Positions 36,536 through 46,163 of a stretch of 64,000 nucleotides of DNA are shown here, piece after piece. The notes beneath the pieces are model-generated. The model had not been told where the DNA came from and did not search any database. It saw only the letters and a list, made by a program, of their open reading frames with translations. Source of the stretch: an uncultured bacterium (GTDB taxonomy: Bacteria > Pseudomonadota > Alphaproteobacteria > Sphingomonadales > Sphingomonadaceae); contig CAISGR010000103.1 of NCBI GenBank assembly GCA_903884945.1, positions 1-64,000 on the forward strand, in the 5' to 3' direction. Numbering within the stretch: position 1 is the first letter of the stretch; each line of letters starts with the position of its first letter. The position numbers were made by a program, and so were the translations under genes.

Positions 36536-37630
36536 ATGAGCATGGCACGGAGTTACAGGATCGCCGTCATTCCGGGCGACGGAATCGGCACCGAGGTGAT
36601 GCCCGAGGGCGTGCATGCGCTCGAAAAGGCCGCTGGACTCTACGGCTTCGCAGTCGAGCAGCAATGGCATGATTTCGCCTGTTGCGACTATTATCTGCGC
36701 CACGGCACGATGATGCCGGAGGACTGGAAGGAGCGGATCGGCAAGGTCGACGCGATCTTCTTCGGTGCGGTCGGCTGGCCCGATACGGTGCCCGATCATG
36801 TGTCGCTCTGGGGATCGCTCCTCCAGTTCCGCCGCGAATATGATCAATATGTGAACCTGCGCCCGGTGCGGCTGATGCCCGGCGTTCCCTGCCCGCTTGC
36901 CAATCGCCAGCCGGGCGACATCGACTTCATGGTCGTGCGCGAGAATACCGAAGGCGAATATTCCGCGATCGGCGGCACTGCCTTTCCGGGCACCGATCGC
37001 GAGATCGTGATGCAGGAAACCGTGATGACCCGTCACGGGACCGATCGCATCCTGCGCTACGCCTTCGATCTGGCGCAGTCGCGACCCAAGCGGCATCTGA
37101 CCTCCGCCACCAAGTCGAACGGAATCGCGATCACCATGCCGTGGTGGGACAGTCGGGTGGAGGCCATGGCCGCCGATTATCCCGAGGTTCGGCAGGACAA
37201 ATATCATATCGACATCCTGGCCGCGCAGTTCGTGATGAACCCCGATCGCTTCGACGTGGTTGTCGCGTCGAACCTGTTCGGTGATATCCTGTCCGATCTC
37301 GGCCCCGCCTGCACCGGCACGATCGGCATCGCGCCGTCGGGCAACATCAACCCCACCGGCAGCGGGCCGTCGCTGTTCGAGCCGGTCCATGGCTCGGCAC
37401 CCGATATCGCGGGGCAGGGCATCGCCAATCCGGTCGGCCAGATCTGGTCGGCGGCGATGATGCTCGATCATCTCGGGGAAAAGCAGGCGGCGGCGGCGAT
37501 CGTTGCGGCGATCGAGCGGACACTCCCCGATGCGCGGCTGCGGACCCGCGATCTGGGCGGCACTGCTTCGACGCGCGCATGCGGCGCTGCCATCGTGGAT
37601 GCCATCGCCTTCGAGGAAATCGCCCGATGA
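36536..37630 (+). CDS. Tartrate/D-malate dehydrogenase (TtuC-type, IDH/IPMDH family)
   Basis: The 364-residue member of the isocitrate/isopropylmalate dehydrogenase family has YRIAVIPGDGIGTEVMPEG at the start, the substrate arginine region NLRPVRLMPGV, VRENTEGEYSAIGG, the catalytic Lys in SATKSNGIAITMPWW, metal aspartates in SNLFGDILSDLGPA and the NAD loop EPVHGSAPDIAG. The details (LWGSLLQFRREYDQYVNLRP) match tartrate dehydrogenase/decarboxylase and D-malate dehydrogenase. It lies between the aldehyde dehydrogenase and the permease, with an ATGA junction to the latter. Its link to the amine route is unclear. Confidence 0.9.
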   Translation: MSMARSYRIAVIPGDGIGTEVMPEGVHALEKAAGLYGFAVEQQWHDFACCDYYLRHGTMMPEDWKERIGKVDAIFFGAVGWPDTVPDHVSLWGSLLQFRREYDQYVNLRPVRLMPGVPCPLANRQPGDIDFMVVRENTEGEYSAIGGTAFPGTDREIVMQETVMTRHGTDRILRYAFDLAQSRPKRHLTSATKSNGIAITMPWWDSRVEAMAADYPEVRQDKYHIDILAAQFVMNPDRFDVVVASNLFGDILSDLGPACTGTIGIAPSGNINPTGSGPSLFEPVHGSAPDIAGQGIANPVGQIWSAAMMLDHLGEKQAAAAIVAAIERTLPDARLRTRDLGGTASTRACGAAIVDAIAFEEIAR

Positions 37631-39045
37631 ACGGCCTGATGCATCGCAAGGTAATTTCCGCCGAACCCGAGGGTAGCGCCCACCACCTCAAGCGCACGCT
37701 CGGCTGGGGACATCTCCTGGCGCTCGGCGTCGGAGCGATCGTCGGTACCGGCATCTATACCCTTGTCGGGATCGGGGCGGGGCTGGCCGGTCCGGGCGTG
37801 ATCCTGTCGTTCATCGTCGCGGGGGCGATCTGCTGCTGTGCCGCGCTCGCCTATGCCGAGGTCGCGACGATGATCCCGGCATCGGGCAGCGCCTATACCT
37901 ATAGCTATGTCGTGATCGGCGAGAGCATCGCCTGGGTCGTCGGCTGGAGCCTGATCCTCGAATATTCGCTCGTGGTGAGCGCGGTTGCGGTGGGCTGGTC
38001 GGGCTATGCCGCGGGATTCCTGGCTTCGATCGGTATTCCCCTTCCAGCGGCGATCCTGGCGGGGCCGGCAGCCGGCGGCATCATCAACCTGCCGGCGGTC
38101 GTCATCGTCTTCGCCGTGGCCGGTCTGCTGGCGCTGGGCACGAAGGAGAGTGCGACGGTCAACGCGGTACTGGTCGTGATCAAGATCGCCGCGTTGCTGG
38201 TGTTCGTGGTCGCGGCCGCACCGGCCTTCCAGGCCAGCCATTTCCATCCTTTCCTGCCGAACGGCTTCGTGGGCACGGGCCCGGACGGCGCGCCGCGGGG
38301 CGTGATGGCGGCGGCCGCGATCATCTTCTTCGCCTTTTACGGCTTCGATGCGATTTCGACCGCGGCCGAGGAAGCCAAGCGGCCCGAGCGCGATCTGCCG
38401 ATCGGTATCATCGGCTCGATGCTGGCCTGCACGGCGATCTATGTCGGCGTGGCTGCCACGGCGGTGGGATCAATCCCCTATACGGTCTATGCGAGCAGCC
38501 CCGAACCGCTCGCCATGATCCTGCGCACCCTCGGCCATCCCAACGCCGCCGTGCTGATCGGGGCTGCGGCAGTGGTGGCGCTGCCGACCGTCATTCTCGC
38601 GTTCCTGTTCGGGCAGAGCCGGATATTTTTCGTGATGGCGCGCGACGGGCTGCTCCCGCCGGGCCTGGCCAAGGTCAACGCGCGCACCGGCACCCCCGTG
38701 CGGATCACCATGGCGACGGCTGTGGTCGTCGCCCTGCTCGCTGGCGTTACCCCGCTCGCCAAGATCGCAGCACTCGCCAATGCCGGAACCTTGCTGGCCT
38801 TCATCGCGGTATCGGCCTGCATGCTGATCCTGCGGCGGCGCGCGCCGATGGCGCGCCGTGTGTTCCGAACGCCGTTCGCCTGGGTGGTCGGTCCAGTCGC
38901 GATCCTCGGCTGCCTGTATCTCTTTGCCAGCCTGCCTCACCAGACGCAGATCTTTTTCCTGATCTGGAACGCCTTCGGGCTGATCTGCTATTCCGGCTGG
39001 CGCGCGTTGAGAAGGCGCAACGCCGGCGCCCCCTTGCCCTTGTAG
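37627..39045 (+). CDS. APC-family amino acid/polyamine permease
   Basis: The 472-residue membrane protein has about 12 helices. The consensus APC start GVGAIVGTGIYTLVGIGAG lies near residue 35. YAEVATMIPASGSAYTYSYV and FFAFYGFDAISTAAEEAKRP place it in the cationic amino acid transporter/YfnA-like group. It is coupled to the TtuC-type gene by an ATGA overlap and would bring an amino acid or polyamine across the inner membrane for the enzymes around it. Confidence 0.92.
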   Translation: MNGLMHRKVISAEPEGSAHHLKRTLGWGHLLALGVGAIVGTGIYTLVGIGAGLAGPGVILSFIVAGAICCCAALAYAEVATMIPASGSAYTYSYVVIGESIAWVVGWSLILEYSLVVSAVAVGWSGYAAGFLASIGIPLPAAILAGPAAGGIINLPAVVIVFAVAGLLALGTKESATVNAVLVVIKIAALLVFVVAAAPAFQASHFHPFLPNGFVGTGPDGAPRGVMAAAAIIFFAFYGFDAISTAAEEAKRPERDLPIGIIGSMLACTAIYVGVAATAVGSIPYTVYASSPEPLAMILRTLGHPNAAVLIGAAAVVALPTVILAFLFGQSRIFFVMARDGLLPPGLAKVNARTGTPVRITMATAVVVALLAGVTPLAKIAALANAGTLLAFIAVSACMLILRRRAPMARRVFRTPFAWVVGPVAILGCLYLFASLPHQTQIFFLIWNAFGLICYSGWRALRRRNAGAPLPL

Positions 39046-39117
39046 AAGCCCGGGTGCCGGAGCGTGCGGGTGAGCGCCTGACCACCCAACCGGCGCCGCT
39101 CACGCCAATCGAGCGGT

Positions 39118-40032
39118 TCAGCCGGACTGGCTGCGCGTGCGGGCGCTGAGGTGACCGATCTTCTCGATCGGGGCGCCCTCGGTGCCGAAGGGGTAAGGAT
39201 TTTCCAGGCCGACGAGGTGGCGGAACCGGTCGTCGTTCCGCGCCAGGGCTTCCGCGCTGACTCGATCGCGATACCATTCCTGCGTCTGCATGTAGATCCG
39301 GCAGAAATAGATGATCAGGTTCACCCGCAGGCCCGGGACCTGGCGCGGAAACGCGCCGTGCCACGTATTGCCGTGCCACACGACCAGTGATCCGGCAGGC
39401 GCGACCACCGGCACGAAGCGCTCGATATCGGCCACCTCGCGCGAGGTCGGCGTGCGGCAGAATTTGTGGCTGCCGGGCCAGAAGCTGAGGGCGCCGGAAT
39501 CCCGATCATAGTCGGTCAGGAGCCAGGTCGCGTTGGCGACCTGCGCATAGGCAGGATAGGGCGCAGGCACCATCGCGGTATCCGAATGCAGCGGCAGGAA
39601 GTCAGTCCCCGGGCCCTTCAGGATCGAATTCATGCTGCTCAGGACGCAGCTTTCGCCCAGCAAATAGGTGATGAGAGACAGCACGACTTCATTCATCATC
39701 GCTTGCTCGAAGACCGGATGTTCGAGCAGCAGGTAGAAGAGGTGCTGGCCCCAGGCCGATCCGCCCGCATGAATGTCGGCATGCTGCAGGTCGGGCCGTT
39801 GCCCCGAATGCCGCTCCGCGATGGCGAGGATTTGCTGGAGCACCTCGTCGACGAACCCGGCCGCGGCAGCGCGGCCCGGTTCGACGATCGTGAAGCCATA
39901 GCTGTCCAGTTCGGCCGCGTGGGGCTCGAGGCCGAGCCGGCGCAGATTGCAGAGTGGGTCCCTGAAGCGCTCCGGCGCCTGGCCTGCGGCCAGGCTGGAG
40001 GTCGCGAGGCTGGTTGCTTCTGCCTGTATCAT
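39118..40032 (-). CDS. Phytanoyl-CoA dioxygenase (PhyH) family oxygenase
   Basis: The 304-residue protein is a likely Fe(II)/2-oxoglutarate oxygenase. The HxD iron motif is in LPLHSDTAMV, the distal His in VVWHGNTWHGAFPRQV, and the 2-oxoglutarate arginine probably in GLRVNLIIYFCR. The family hydroxylates varied small molecules. The gene starts 13 bases after the upstream receptor, so receptor and oxygenase form one unit. The substrate is unknown. Confidence 0.85.
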   Translation of the reverse strand: MIQAEATSLATSSLAAGQAPERFRDPLCNLRRLGLEPHAAELDSYGFTIVEPGRAAAAGFVDEVLQQILAIAERHSGQRPDLQHADIHAGGSAWGQHLFYLLLEHPVFEQAMMNEVVLSLITYLLGESCVLSSMNSILKGPGTDFLPLHSDTAMVPAPYPAYAQVANATWLLTDYDRDSGALSFWPGSHKFCRTPTSREVADIERFVPVVAPAGSLVVWHGNTWHGAFPRQVPGLRVNLIIYFCRIYMQTQEWYRDRVSAEALARNDDRFRHLVGLENPYPFGTEGAPIEKIGHLSARTRSQSG

Positions 40033-40045
40033 CGAACTGATCTTC

Positions 40046-42205
40046 CTAGAATTTTGCGAGCAATTCCGCCCCATATGTGCGGGGTGTCCCGAGCGACTGC
40101 GCGACTTGACCAGGCACGACGGCCCCGGCGAAGCGGTTGGTGACATACACCTGGTCGGTCAGGTTCCTGCCCCAGAGCGACAGGCGCCAGGCGCCGCTTT
40201 CGGGGCCGATCCCGAGGCGGACGTTGAGAAGCGTCAGGCTCGCGCCGCTGAACGCATTGTCCGATGCGAAGTAGATCCGGCTGCGATGACTCGCTTCTCC
40301 GCGCACGAAGAGCTTCATGGTGCCGCCAAGCGGCTGGGTCCATTCCGCCGCCCCGTTGACGGTGCTTTCGGGCGCGAGCGGGAGGCGGTGCCCGGTATAA
40401 TCAGCGCCGGCGGCCGTGGCGTTGGGATAGGAATCGAAGACGGCATCGACATAGCCATAGCTCGCGGTGAGCTGGAGCTGCCGGACGGGGAGCGCCGAGA
40501 GTTCGATCTCGAAACCCGTGCTGTGTGCGCTGGCTGCATTGGACGTCTGGAACTGCGCGATCCCGCCACCGGTGGTGATCAGCTGGTTCTGTTGGAGATC
40601 GGTATAGTCCATGTAGAAGGCCGAGGCATTCACGCGCAGCCGGCCATCGAGAAACTCGCTCTTCAGACCGATCTCGTAATTATTGACCGACTCCGGCCGA
40701 TACTCGGCATTGTTGCTCGGCGTGACCGAAAAGACATTGAAGCCACCGGACTTGTAGCCCTGGCTGAACGTCGCATAGGCGAGCAGCTTGGGCCGGGGAC
40801 GCCATTCCAGGCTGACCGATGGCGAGACATTATTGTCGGTGCGCGCGATGTGGCGCGGCGCGATTGTCGAGGCAATGACGCCGAACGGATCGCCGGTCTG
40901 CTCGAAATCGAGCGTCTTGCTCTCATGCGTGTAGCGGATGCCGGCGGCAAGGCTCAGCGTGTCGGTGAACCGGTAGACCGCGCGCCCGAACGCCGCATAG
41001 CTGTTGGTGTCGACATTCGCCCGGATCGTCGCGGTCTCACGGGTCGGATAGATGCCGAGGTCGGTGCCGACCACGACCAGTGAGGACGTGTCGAGCTTCT
41101 GGTAATAATAATAGGCGCCGGCGACATAGCTGAAGCGATCGGCCGCGTTGCTGGCGAAGCGCAGCTCCTGCGAAACCTGGGTCTGGCGCTCGCGGATGCC
41201 GGTGTCGAGCAGGTCAAGGACGGTGTAGTCATTGTCCTGGATGTTGTTCCACTTGTAGCCCCGCACCGCGGTGATCGAGGTGAGCGTGCCGGCGCCCGTC
41301 CGCCAGTTGACCTCGCCCGAGCCGCCATAGACGTCGCGATTCTGCGTCGTGTCGGTCGATTGGGCGACCGTGCGATCGATGGGGTTGGCATCGGCATAAG
41401 GCGTGCCCGCAAGCGTGCCGTTCCGATAGATGTCATAGGCGCCCGAATGGGTGCGATCGCGCGAGATGTCGCCGCGCAGCGCGAAGTCCCAGCTTCCGCC
41501 GGGATCGTAGACGATCGCTGCCCGTGCGCCGAGGCCGTCGAGGTCGTCGAGCTTCGTCTTCGTCGCGACATTCTCGACCACGCCGTCGCGGCGATCGAGC
41601 GACACCGCCAGGCTGGCGAACAGATGCCCAGCGAGCGGTCCGCTCACCACGGCGTTGCCGCGCACGGCGTTGTAATTGCCATAGCTCAGGCTGGCGGCGG
41701 CGCGCGCATCCGCATCGGGGCGGCGGGTCAGGATGTTGACTGCCCCCGCGATGGTGTTGCGGCCGTAGAGCGTGCCCTGCGGCCCGCGCAGGACCTCGAT
41801 CCGCTCGAGATCGAACAGGTTCGAATTGATGGTCGCGGCCCGGCCCATATAGACGCCATCGACATACACCCCGACGCTCTGGTCGAGACCCGGATTGTTG
41901 AGGTCCGCCGAAATGCCGCGGATCGAAATCGACGTGGTCCGCAATTCGCGCGGCGCGACATAGACATTGGGCAGCGCGTTCGAAATATCCTCGACCCGGC
42001 CGATGCCGGCGTTCTGGATCGCCTGCGAGGTCAGGGCGCTGATCGAGATCGGCGTATCCTGCAGGCTCTGGGTACGACGCTGCGCCGTCACGACAATGTC
42101 TTCCAGCCCGTCGCCTGCGGGGGCCTCCTGGGCCAGCGCGGGCGTCCCCGTGGCCATCAGGGCAAGGAGGCTCGCGCCGAGATAATATGAGTTCGTGATC
42201 TTCAT
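40046..42205 (-). CDS. TonB-dependent receptor
   Basis: The 719-residue receptor has a signal peptide (LGASLLALMATGTPALAQ), a TonB box (EDIVVTAQRRTQ), a plug with RTTSISIRGISADLNNPG and IEVLRGPQGTLYGRNTIAG, and a barrel ending GAELLAKF. It has no STN domain. It is co-transcribed with the PhyH-type oxygenase and divergent from another receptor. The TetR-type operator at 42341 lies in the shared intergenic region, so this unit may also belong to that regulon. GGGGGA precedes the ATG. Confidence 0.92.
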   Translation of the reverse strand: MKITNSYYLGASLLALMATGTPALAQEAPAGDGLEDIVVTAQRRTQSLQDTPISISALTSQAIQNAGIGRVEDISNALPNVYVAPRELRTTSISIRGISADLNNPGLDQSVGVYVDGVYMGRAATINSNLFDLERIEVLRGPQGTLYGRNTIAGAVNILTRRPDADARAAASLSYGNYNAVRGNAVVSGPLAGHLFASLAVSLDRRDGVVENVATKTKLDDLDGLGARAAIVYDPGGSWDFALRGDISRDRTHSGAYDIYRNGTLAGTPYADANPIDRTVAQSTDTTQNRDVYGGSGEVNWRTGAGTLTSITAVRGYKWNNIQDNDYTVLDLLDTGIRERQTQVSQELRFASNAADRFSYVAGAYYYYQKLDTSSLVVVGTDLGIYPTRETATIRANVDTNSYAAFGRAVYRFTDTLSLAAGIRYTHESKTLDFEQTGDPFGVIASTIAPRHIARTDNNVSPSVSLEWRPRPKLLAYATFSQGYKSGGFNVFSVTPSNNAEYRPESVNNYEIGLKSEFLDGRLRVNASAFYMDYTDLQQNQLITTGGGIAQFQTSNAASAHSTGFEIELSALPVRQLQLTASYGYVDAVFDSYPNATAAGADYTGHRLPLAPESTVNGAAEWTQPLGGTMKLFVRGEASHRSRIYFASDNAFSGASLTLLNVRLGIGPESGAWRLSLWGRNLTDQVYVTNRFAGAVVPGQVAQSLGTPRTYGAELLAKF

Positions 42206-42340
42206 CGTTTCGATCCCCCAATCCGAGTGGCGGCCTTCCCGCGGCTGCGCGCCTCCGCCGGCTGTACCGGTCGGCCGGGGCAAGCCCCAATCGGCGTCAC
42301 TGCATGGAAGGGCGAATGTCGCTTTCAGTCAAGAAAAAAA

Positions 42341-42354
42341 TGAGTATGATCTCA
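42341..42354. promoter_or_regulatory. TGAG-N6-CTCA operator, site 1
   Basis: TGAGTATGATCTCA lies 24 bases before the receptor at 42379 and embeds TATGAT, a good -10 element for that gene. The 20 bases ATGAGTATGATCTCATCTTC are identical to site 3 at 52270-52289. A TetR-family repressor bound here would block transcription. Confidence 0.75.
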
Positions 42355-42378
42355 TCTTCTGAAAAGAGGGGGCAGGTG

Positions 42379-44565
42379 ATGCGCAAGATTTGGTTCTGCA
42401 CGGCGGCGGCGATTGGCACGCTGCTCACGCCGCAGGTTCAGGCGAAGCCATTGGGGTTGCAGGAGGCGACACCGGAGGAGGAGATCGTCGTTACCGCGCG
42501 AAAGACTGCGGAGCGGCTCCAGGACGCGCCGCTCTCCGTGACGGCGTTGACCAGCGCCGAGCTCGCACGGCGGGGAATCGACAGCTTGGCGGACGTGGCG
42601 AAGGTCACGCCCGGCCTCAACTATGGCGATTTCGGGGACCTCAAGCTCTCACCGACGTCGCTGCGCGGTGTCGTCGGCGCAGCGGGATCGGCCGGCGCCG
42701 ACCCGGCGGTGGGCTATTATGTCGACGAGGTGTTCGTGGGGCAGGGTGCCGGCGCGAATCTGGATCTCTACGATATCGCGCAGGTCGAAGTGCTGCGCGG
42801 GCCGCAGGGCACGCTCTATGGCCGCAACACGATCGGCGGGGTGATCAACATCACCACTGAAAAGCCGAGCGAACACCTCGCCGCGTCGGTCAGCGGCACC
42901 TTCGCCAATTATGACAGGGTGCGGCTCGGGGGATCGATCTCCGGGCCCATCGTGGCTGGCCTGTTGCGTGCCAAGATCGCCGTCGTTCGGGACTTTCGCG
43001 ATGGCTATGAGCGCAACATCTTCCTCAATCGCGACGTGAACAATCACGACACCTGGTCAGGGCGGGCGCAACTCCTCTTCACTCCGGCCCCCGATACCGA
43101 ACTCCTGCTCGCAGCCGATCACGCCGAGGCCCACCAGGAAACGCTCGTCTTCGAGACCCTGCGGTACAATCCGGCCGCGCTCATCCCGCAATTGCTCGTT
43201 GCCGGCGGCTATCCGCTCAACACCGATCCGTTCGATCGCCGGGTAATCGCGAACACACCCAGCACCGAACGTCTCCATTCGACCGGCGTTTCGGCGACCT
43301 TCAAGACCCGCTTCGGCGGAATCGAGCTTGTCGATATCGCTGCCTATCATCGCCATGACTATTACAGCCGGACCGACACCTGCCGATGCCAATTGTCGGT
43401 CACCTATGATGGCGATCCGGAAAAGGTGCGGCGCTTTTCGAACGAGTTCCGGATCAGTGGCAGGTCCGGGCCGCTCAACTGGCTCGCCGGCCTCTACTAT
43501 CTCGAGCAGACCACGGACAACCGGAGCTTCATCGAACTCGGCTCGACGATCGCGGACCTGTTCGGCGATCCCGGGCTGACGGGGCTGGTCATCGGTTCGA
43601 CGGGCCGCCTGAAGACGATCAGCAAGGCGGCCTTTGCCAGCGCGACCTGGGCCTTCAGCGACCGGTTCGATGTCACGCTGGGCGCGCGCTACACCCATGA
43701 CAGCAAGCGGATCGACTATGCCCAGACGGATCCCCTGGCGATCCTGGGCGGCAGCACCACCATCGCGGCGCATGATTCCTGGGGGCGGCTGACGCCGAAC
43801 GCCAATATCCGCTTCCGCATCACGCCGACGGTCATGGCGTATCTCACCGCATCCAGAGGCTTCAAGAGCGGCGGGTTCAATGACGCGCTCGGCGATGCAA
43901 ACGGCATCGCCTTCGGGCCCGAATCGCTGTGGAACTATGAAGCGGGCCTCAAGGCCGAACTATTCGACCGTCGCCTTGCGGTTAACGCCGCAGTCTACGA
44001 AATGCGCTGGGACGATATCCAGATCACCGCGCAGAATCCCGCGACCACATTCTACAATCCGATCATCCTGAATGGCGGTCGCGCGCACAGCCGAGGCGTG
44101 GAGATCGAGATGACGGGGCGGATCGGCGAGCGATTGCGGATCGGCGCGAACCTGGCGGTTCAGGATGCCCGCTACGAGAAGGGGCTGCTCCCCGATGGCA
44201 AGCCGCTGCGCTTCATTCCCTTCGCCCCGGCCTATACCGGCGACGTCAACGCGGAATATACCATCCCGACGGGAATCGGGGCGCTGTCGCTTCAAGCGGA
44301 ATACCAGTTGCGTGGCCGCAGCTATCTCACCACCAACAACGACCCCGATGGCCGCGTCGGCACCTATGGATTGCTGGACCTGCGCGCGTCGCTCGCCGCG
44401 CGCAACGAGCGCTGGCGGGTGTCGCTGTACGCCAGGAATGTCGCCAACAAGACCTATGTGACGCGGCTCTTCGACCTCTACGACAACACGCTGAACGGGC
44501 AAAAGCTGATCTCGCTCGGCGAACCCCGCACCTATGGCATCGAATACCGGCTGAACTTCTTCTGA
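42379..44565 (+). CDS. TonB-dependent receptor of the TGAG/CTCA regulon
   Basis: The 728-residue receptor has a signal peptide (FCTAAAIGTLLTPQVQA), TonB box EEIVVTARKTAE, a plug containing VEVLRGPQGTLYGRNTIGG and a barrel ending IEYRLNFF. It is the only outer-membrane gate among the genes sharing the TGAG-N6-CTCA operator, so it probably imports their common substrate. The start is the ATG following GGGGGCAGG; the frame is open 25 codons further through the operator. It converges with the acyl-CoA ligase gene. Confidence 0.92.
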   Translation: MRKIWFCTAAAIGTLLTPQVQAKPLGLQEATPEEEIVVTARKTAERLQDAPLSVTALTSAELARRGIDSLADVAKVTPGLNYGDFGDLKLSPTSLRGVVGAAGSAGADPAVGYYVDEVFVGQGAGANLDLYDIAQVEVLRGPQGTLYGRNTIGGVINITTEKPSEHLAASVSGTFANYDRVRLGGSISGPIVAGLLRAKIAVVRDFRDGYERNIFLNRDVNNHDTWSGRAQLLFTPAPDTELLLAADHAEAHQETLVFETLRYNPAALIPQLLVAGGYPLNTDPFDRRVIANTPSTERLHSTGVSATFKTRFGGIELVDIAAYHRHDYYSRTDTCRCQLSVTYDGDPEKVRRFSNEFRISGRSGPLNWLAGLYYLEQTTDNRSFIELGSTIADLFGDPGLTGLVIGSTGRLKTISKAAFASATWAFSDRFDVTLGARYTHDSKRIDYAQTDPLAILGGSTTIAAHDSWGRLTPNANIRFRITPTVMAYLTASRGFKSGGFNDALGDANGIAFGPESLWNYEAGLKAELFDRRLAVNAAVYEMRWDDIQITAQNPATTFYNPIILNGGRAHSRGVEIEMTGRIGERLRIGANLAVQDARYEKGLLPDGKPLRFIPFAPAYTGDVNAEYTIPTGIGALSLQAEYQLRGRSYLTTNNDPDGRVGTYGLLDLRASLAARNERWRVSLYARNVANKTYVTRLFDLYDNTLNGQKLISLGEPRTYGIEYRLNFF

Positions 44566-44571
44566 GCCATC

Positions 44572-44596
44572 GACGGGGCGGCCGGGCCGCCCCGTC
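44572..44596. terminator. Bidirectional hairpin between receptor and ligase genes
   Basis: A perfect 11-bp stem (GACGGGGCGGC with GCCGCCCCGTC) and a 3-base loop lie between the convergent genes and reach into the ligase stop codon. There is no T run, so termination by it is probable rather than certain. Confidence 0.65.
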
Positions 44597-46163
44597 AGGC
44601 CAGGCGGCGCTTCAGGGCGGTCTTGTCGACCTTGCCGATCGGGAGCAATGGCAGCTCGGTTTCGATGAGGATATGCTTGGGCAGTTTGTAGTTCGCCAGC
44701 CGGCCGCGGCAGAATGCGTCGAGGTCGGCAGGGGCGACCGGCGCGGCGAGCGTGACGAAAGCAACCCCGATTTCCTGCCACACCGGGTCCGGCATCGCGA
44801 CCACGGCCGCGGCGTTGACCGCGGGGTGCGATTCCAGGACTGCCTCGATTTCGCGCGGATACACATTGTAGCCGCCCGATTTGTACATCTCCTTGATCCG
44901 CCCGGCGATGCGGTACCGACCGTCCGGCCTTCGTGCCGCCAGATCGCCGGTGCGGAAATAGCCGTCTTCGGTGAAAGCTTCGGCCGTTGCCTCCGGCCGC
45001 CGCCAATAGCCAAGGAAGTTGAGCGCTGACCGGGTCTGGACCTCGCCGATATCGCCCTCGGCTGCCGGCGCACCGTTCGCATCGCAGAGGCGAACCTCGA
45101 CATCGGGAAAGGTGTCGCCGACCGAATGGGCAAGCGCCTCCAGGTCATGCGTCGGCTCGATCGCGGTGATCGCACTGGTCGTTTCCGTCATGCCGTAGTT
45201 GGTTGCCATGGGCGGGCCGAGCGTTGCCAGGCGGGCGAGCACATCCTCCCCCATGGCTGCCCCGCCCCACACGATCAGTTCGACGGCGGAAAGATCATGG
45301 TCGGCGAAATCGGGCAGGTCGAGAATCATGGGAAAAGTGCTCGGCACCGATCCCCAGAGCGTTACCCGCTCCCGGGCCATCAGGGCGAGGCAGCGGGCAG
45401 GATCGAACTTCTCCATGAAGATCGTCGTGCCGCCGGCGACGAGGCATGGCAGGCTGCAATCCGCGACGCAGCCGACGTGATTGATCGGGAAATAGTTGAT
45501 CACGCGCAGTGGCGAGAGCGGCCACAGCCGGTTCTGCCCGAGGCTGAACCGGGCAAGCCCCTCATGATGCAGCAGCGCGCCCTTGGGTGCCCCGGTCGAT
45601 CCGGATGTGTAGACGATGAGGCATGGGTCGCGCCCGCCGCTCGAAGCGCGGGCAGCCAGGAGTGCCTCGGCATCGATTGCCTCTCCTGCGCGCAGGAATG
45701 TCGCCATGCTCTCCGTGCCCGCCGGGCAGTCTGCTTCGTCGTGGAGGATGACGCGGCGGAGCGAAGGGCATGAAGCGGCGAGCGCGGCCAGTTCGGCATC
45801 GTAACATCGATCGCCGATATGGCGACGGGCGAGCAGGATGGCCGGTTCCGAATCCGCCACAACGTGCAACAGTTCTTCCAGCTGGTATCGCGGGTTCAGC
45901 CCGACCCAGATCGCCCCGATCGAGGCGGTCGCGAGGAAGTCGATGAGATACTGTGGATGGGGCGTCTGCAAGGTCGCGACACGGTCGCCCCGTCGGATTC
46001 CCGCTGCCATGAGAGCGCGCGCAAGCCGGTCGACCGCCGAGGCCAGCTCGGCATAGGTCCATGCGCGATCGTCGAGTTTCAGCGCCACCGTCTCGGGCCG
46101 ACGTGTCGCGTGCCAGCCGGCATAGTCGCTGATCCGTGGCAGCAGTGGTGGAAGATCAGTCAT
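44595..46163 (-). CDS. Acyl-CoA ligase (AMP-forming, class I adenylate-forming enzyme)
   Basis: The 522-residue enzyme would activate a carboxylic acid to its CoA thioester through an acyl-adenylate. The P-loop is IVYTSGSTGAPKGALLHHEG; others are NYGMTETTSA, GYFRTGDLAARRPDGRYRIA (A7/A8) and the catalytic lysine of PIGKVDKTALKRRL (A10). The general form fits fatty or aryl acid CoA ligases; the acid is not predictable. The ATG overlaps the transporter stop (ATGA). With the MaoC hydratase in the same operon it suggests a CoA-dependent oxidation of the carbon skeleton. Confidence 0.92.
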   Translation of the reverse strand: MTDLPPLLPRISDYAGWHATRRPETVALKLDDRAWTYAELASAVDRLARALMAAGIRRGDRVATLQTPHPQYLIDFLATASIGAIWVGLNPRYQLEELLHVVADSEPAILLARRHIGDRCYDAELAALAASCPSLRRVILHDEADCPAGTESMATFLRAGEAIDAEALLAARASSGGRDPCLIVYTSGSTGAPKGALLHHEGLARFSLGQNRLWPLSPLRVINYFPINHVGCVADCSLPCLVAGGTTIFMEKFDPARCLALMARERVTLWGSVPSTFPMILDLPDFADHDLSAVELIVWGGAAMGEDVLARLATLGPPMATNYGMTETTSAITAIEPTHDLEALAHSVGDTFPDVEVRLCDANGAPAAEGDIGEVQTRSALNFLGYWRRPEATAEAFTEDGYFRTGDLAARRPDGRYRIAGRIKEMYKSGGYNVYPREIEAVLESHPAVNAAAVVAMPDPVWQEIGVAFVTLAAPVAPADLDAFCRGRLANYKLPKHILIETELPLLPIGKVDKTALKRRLA

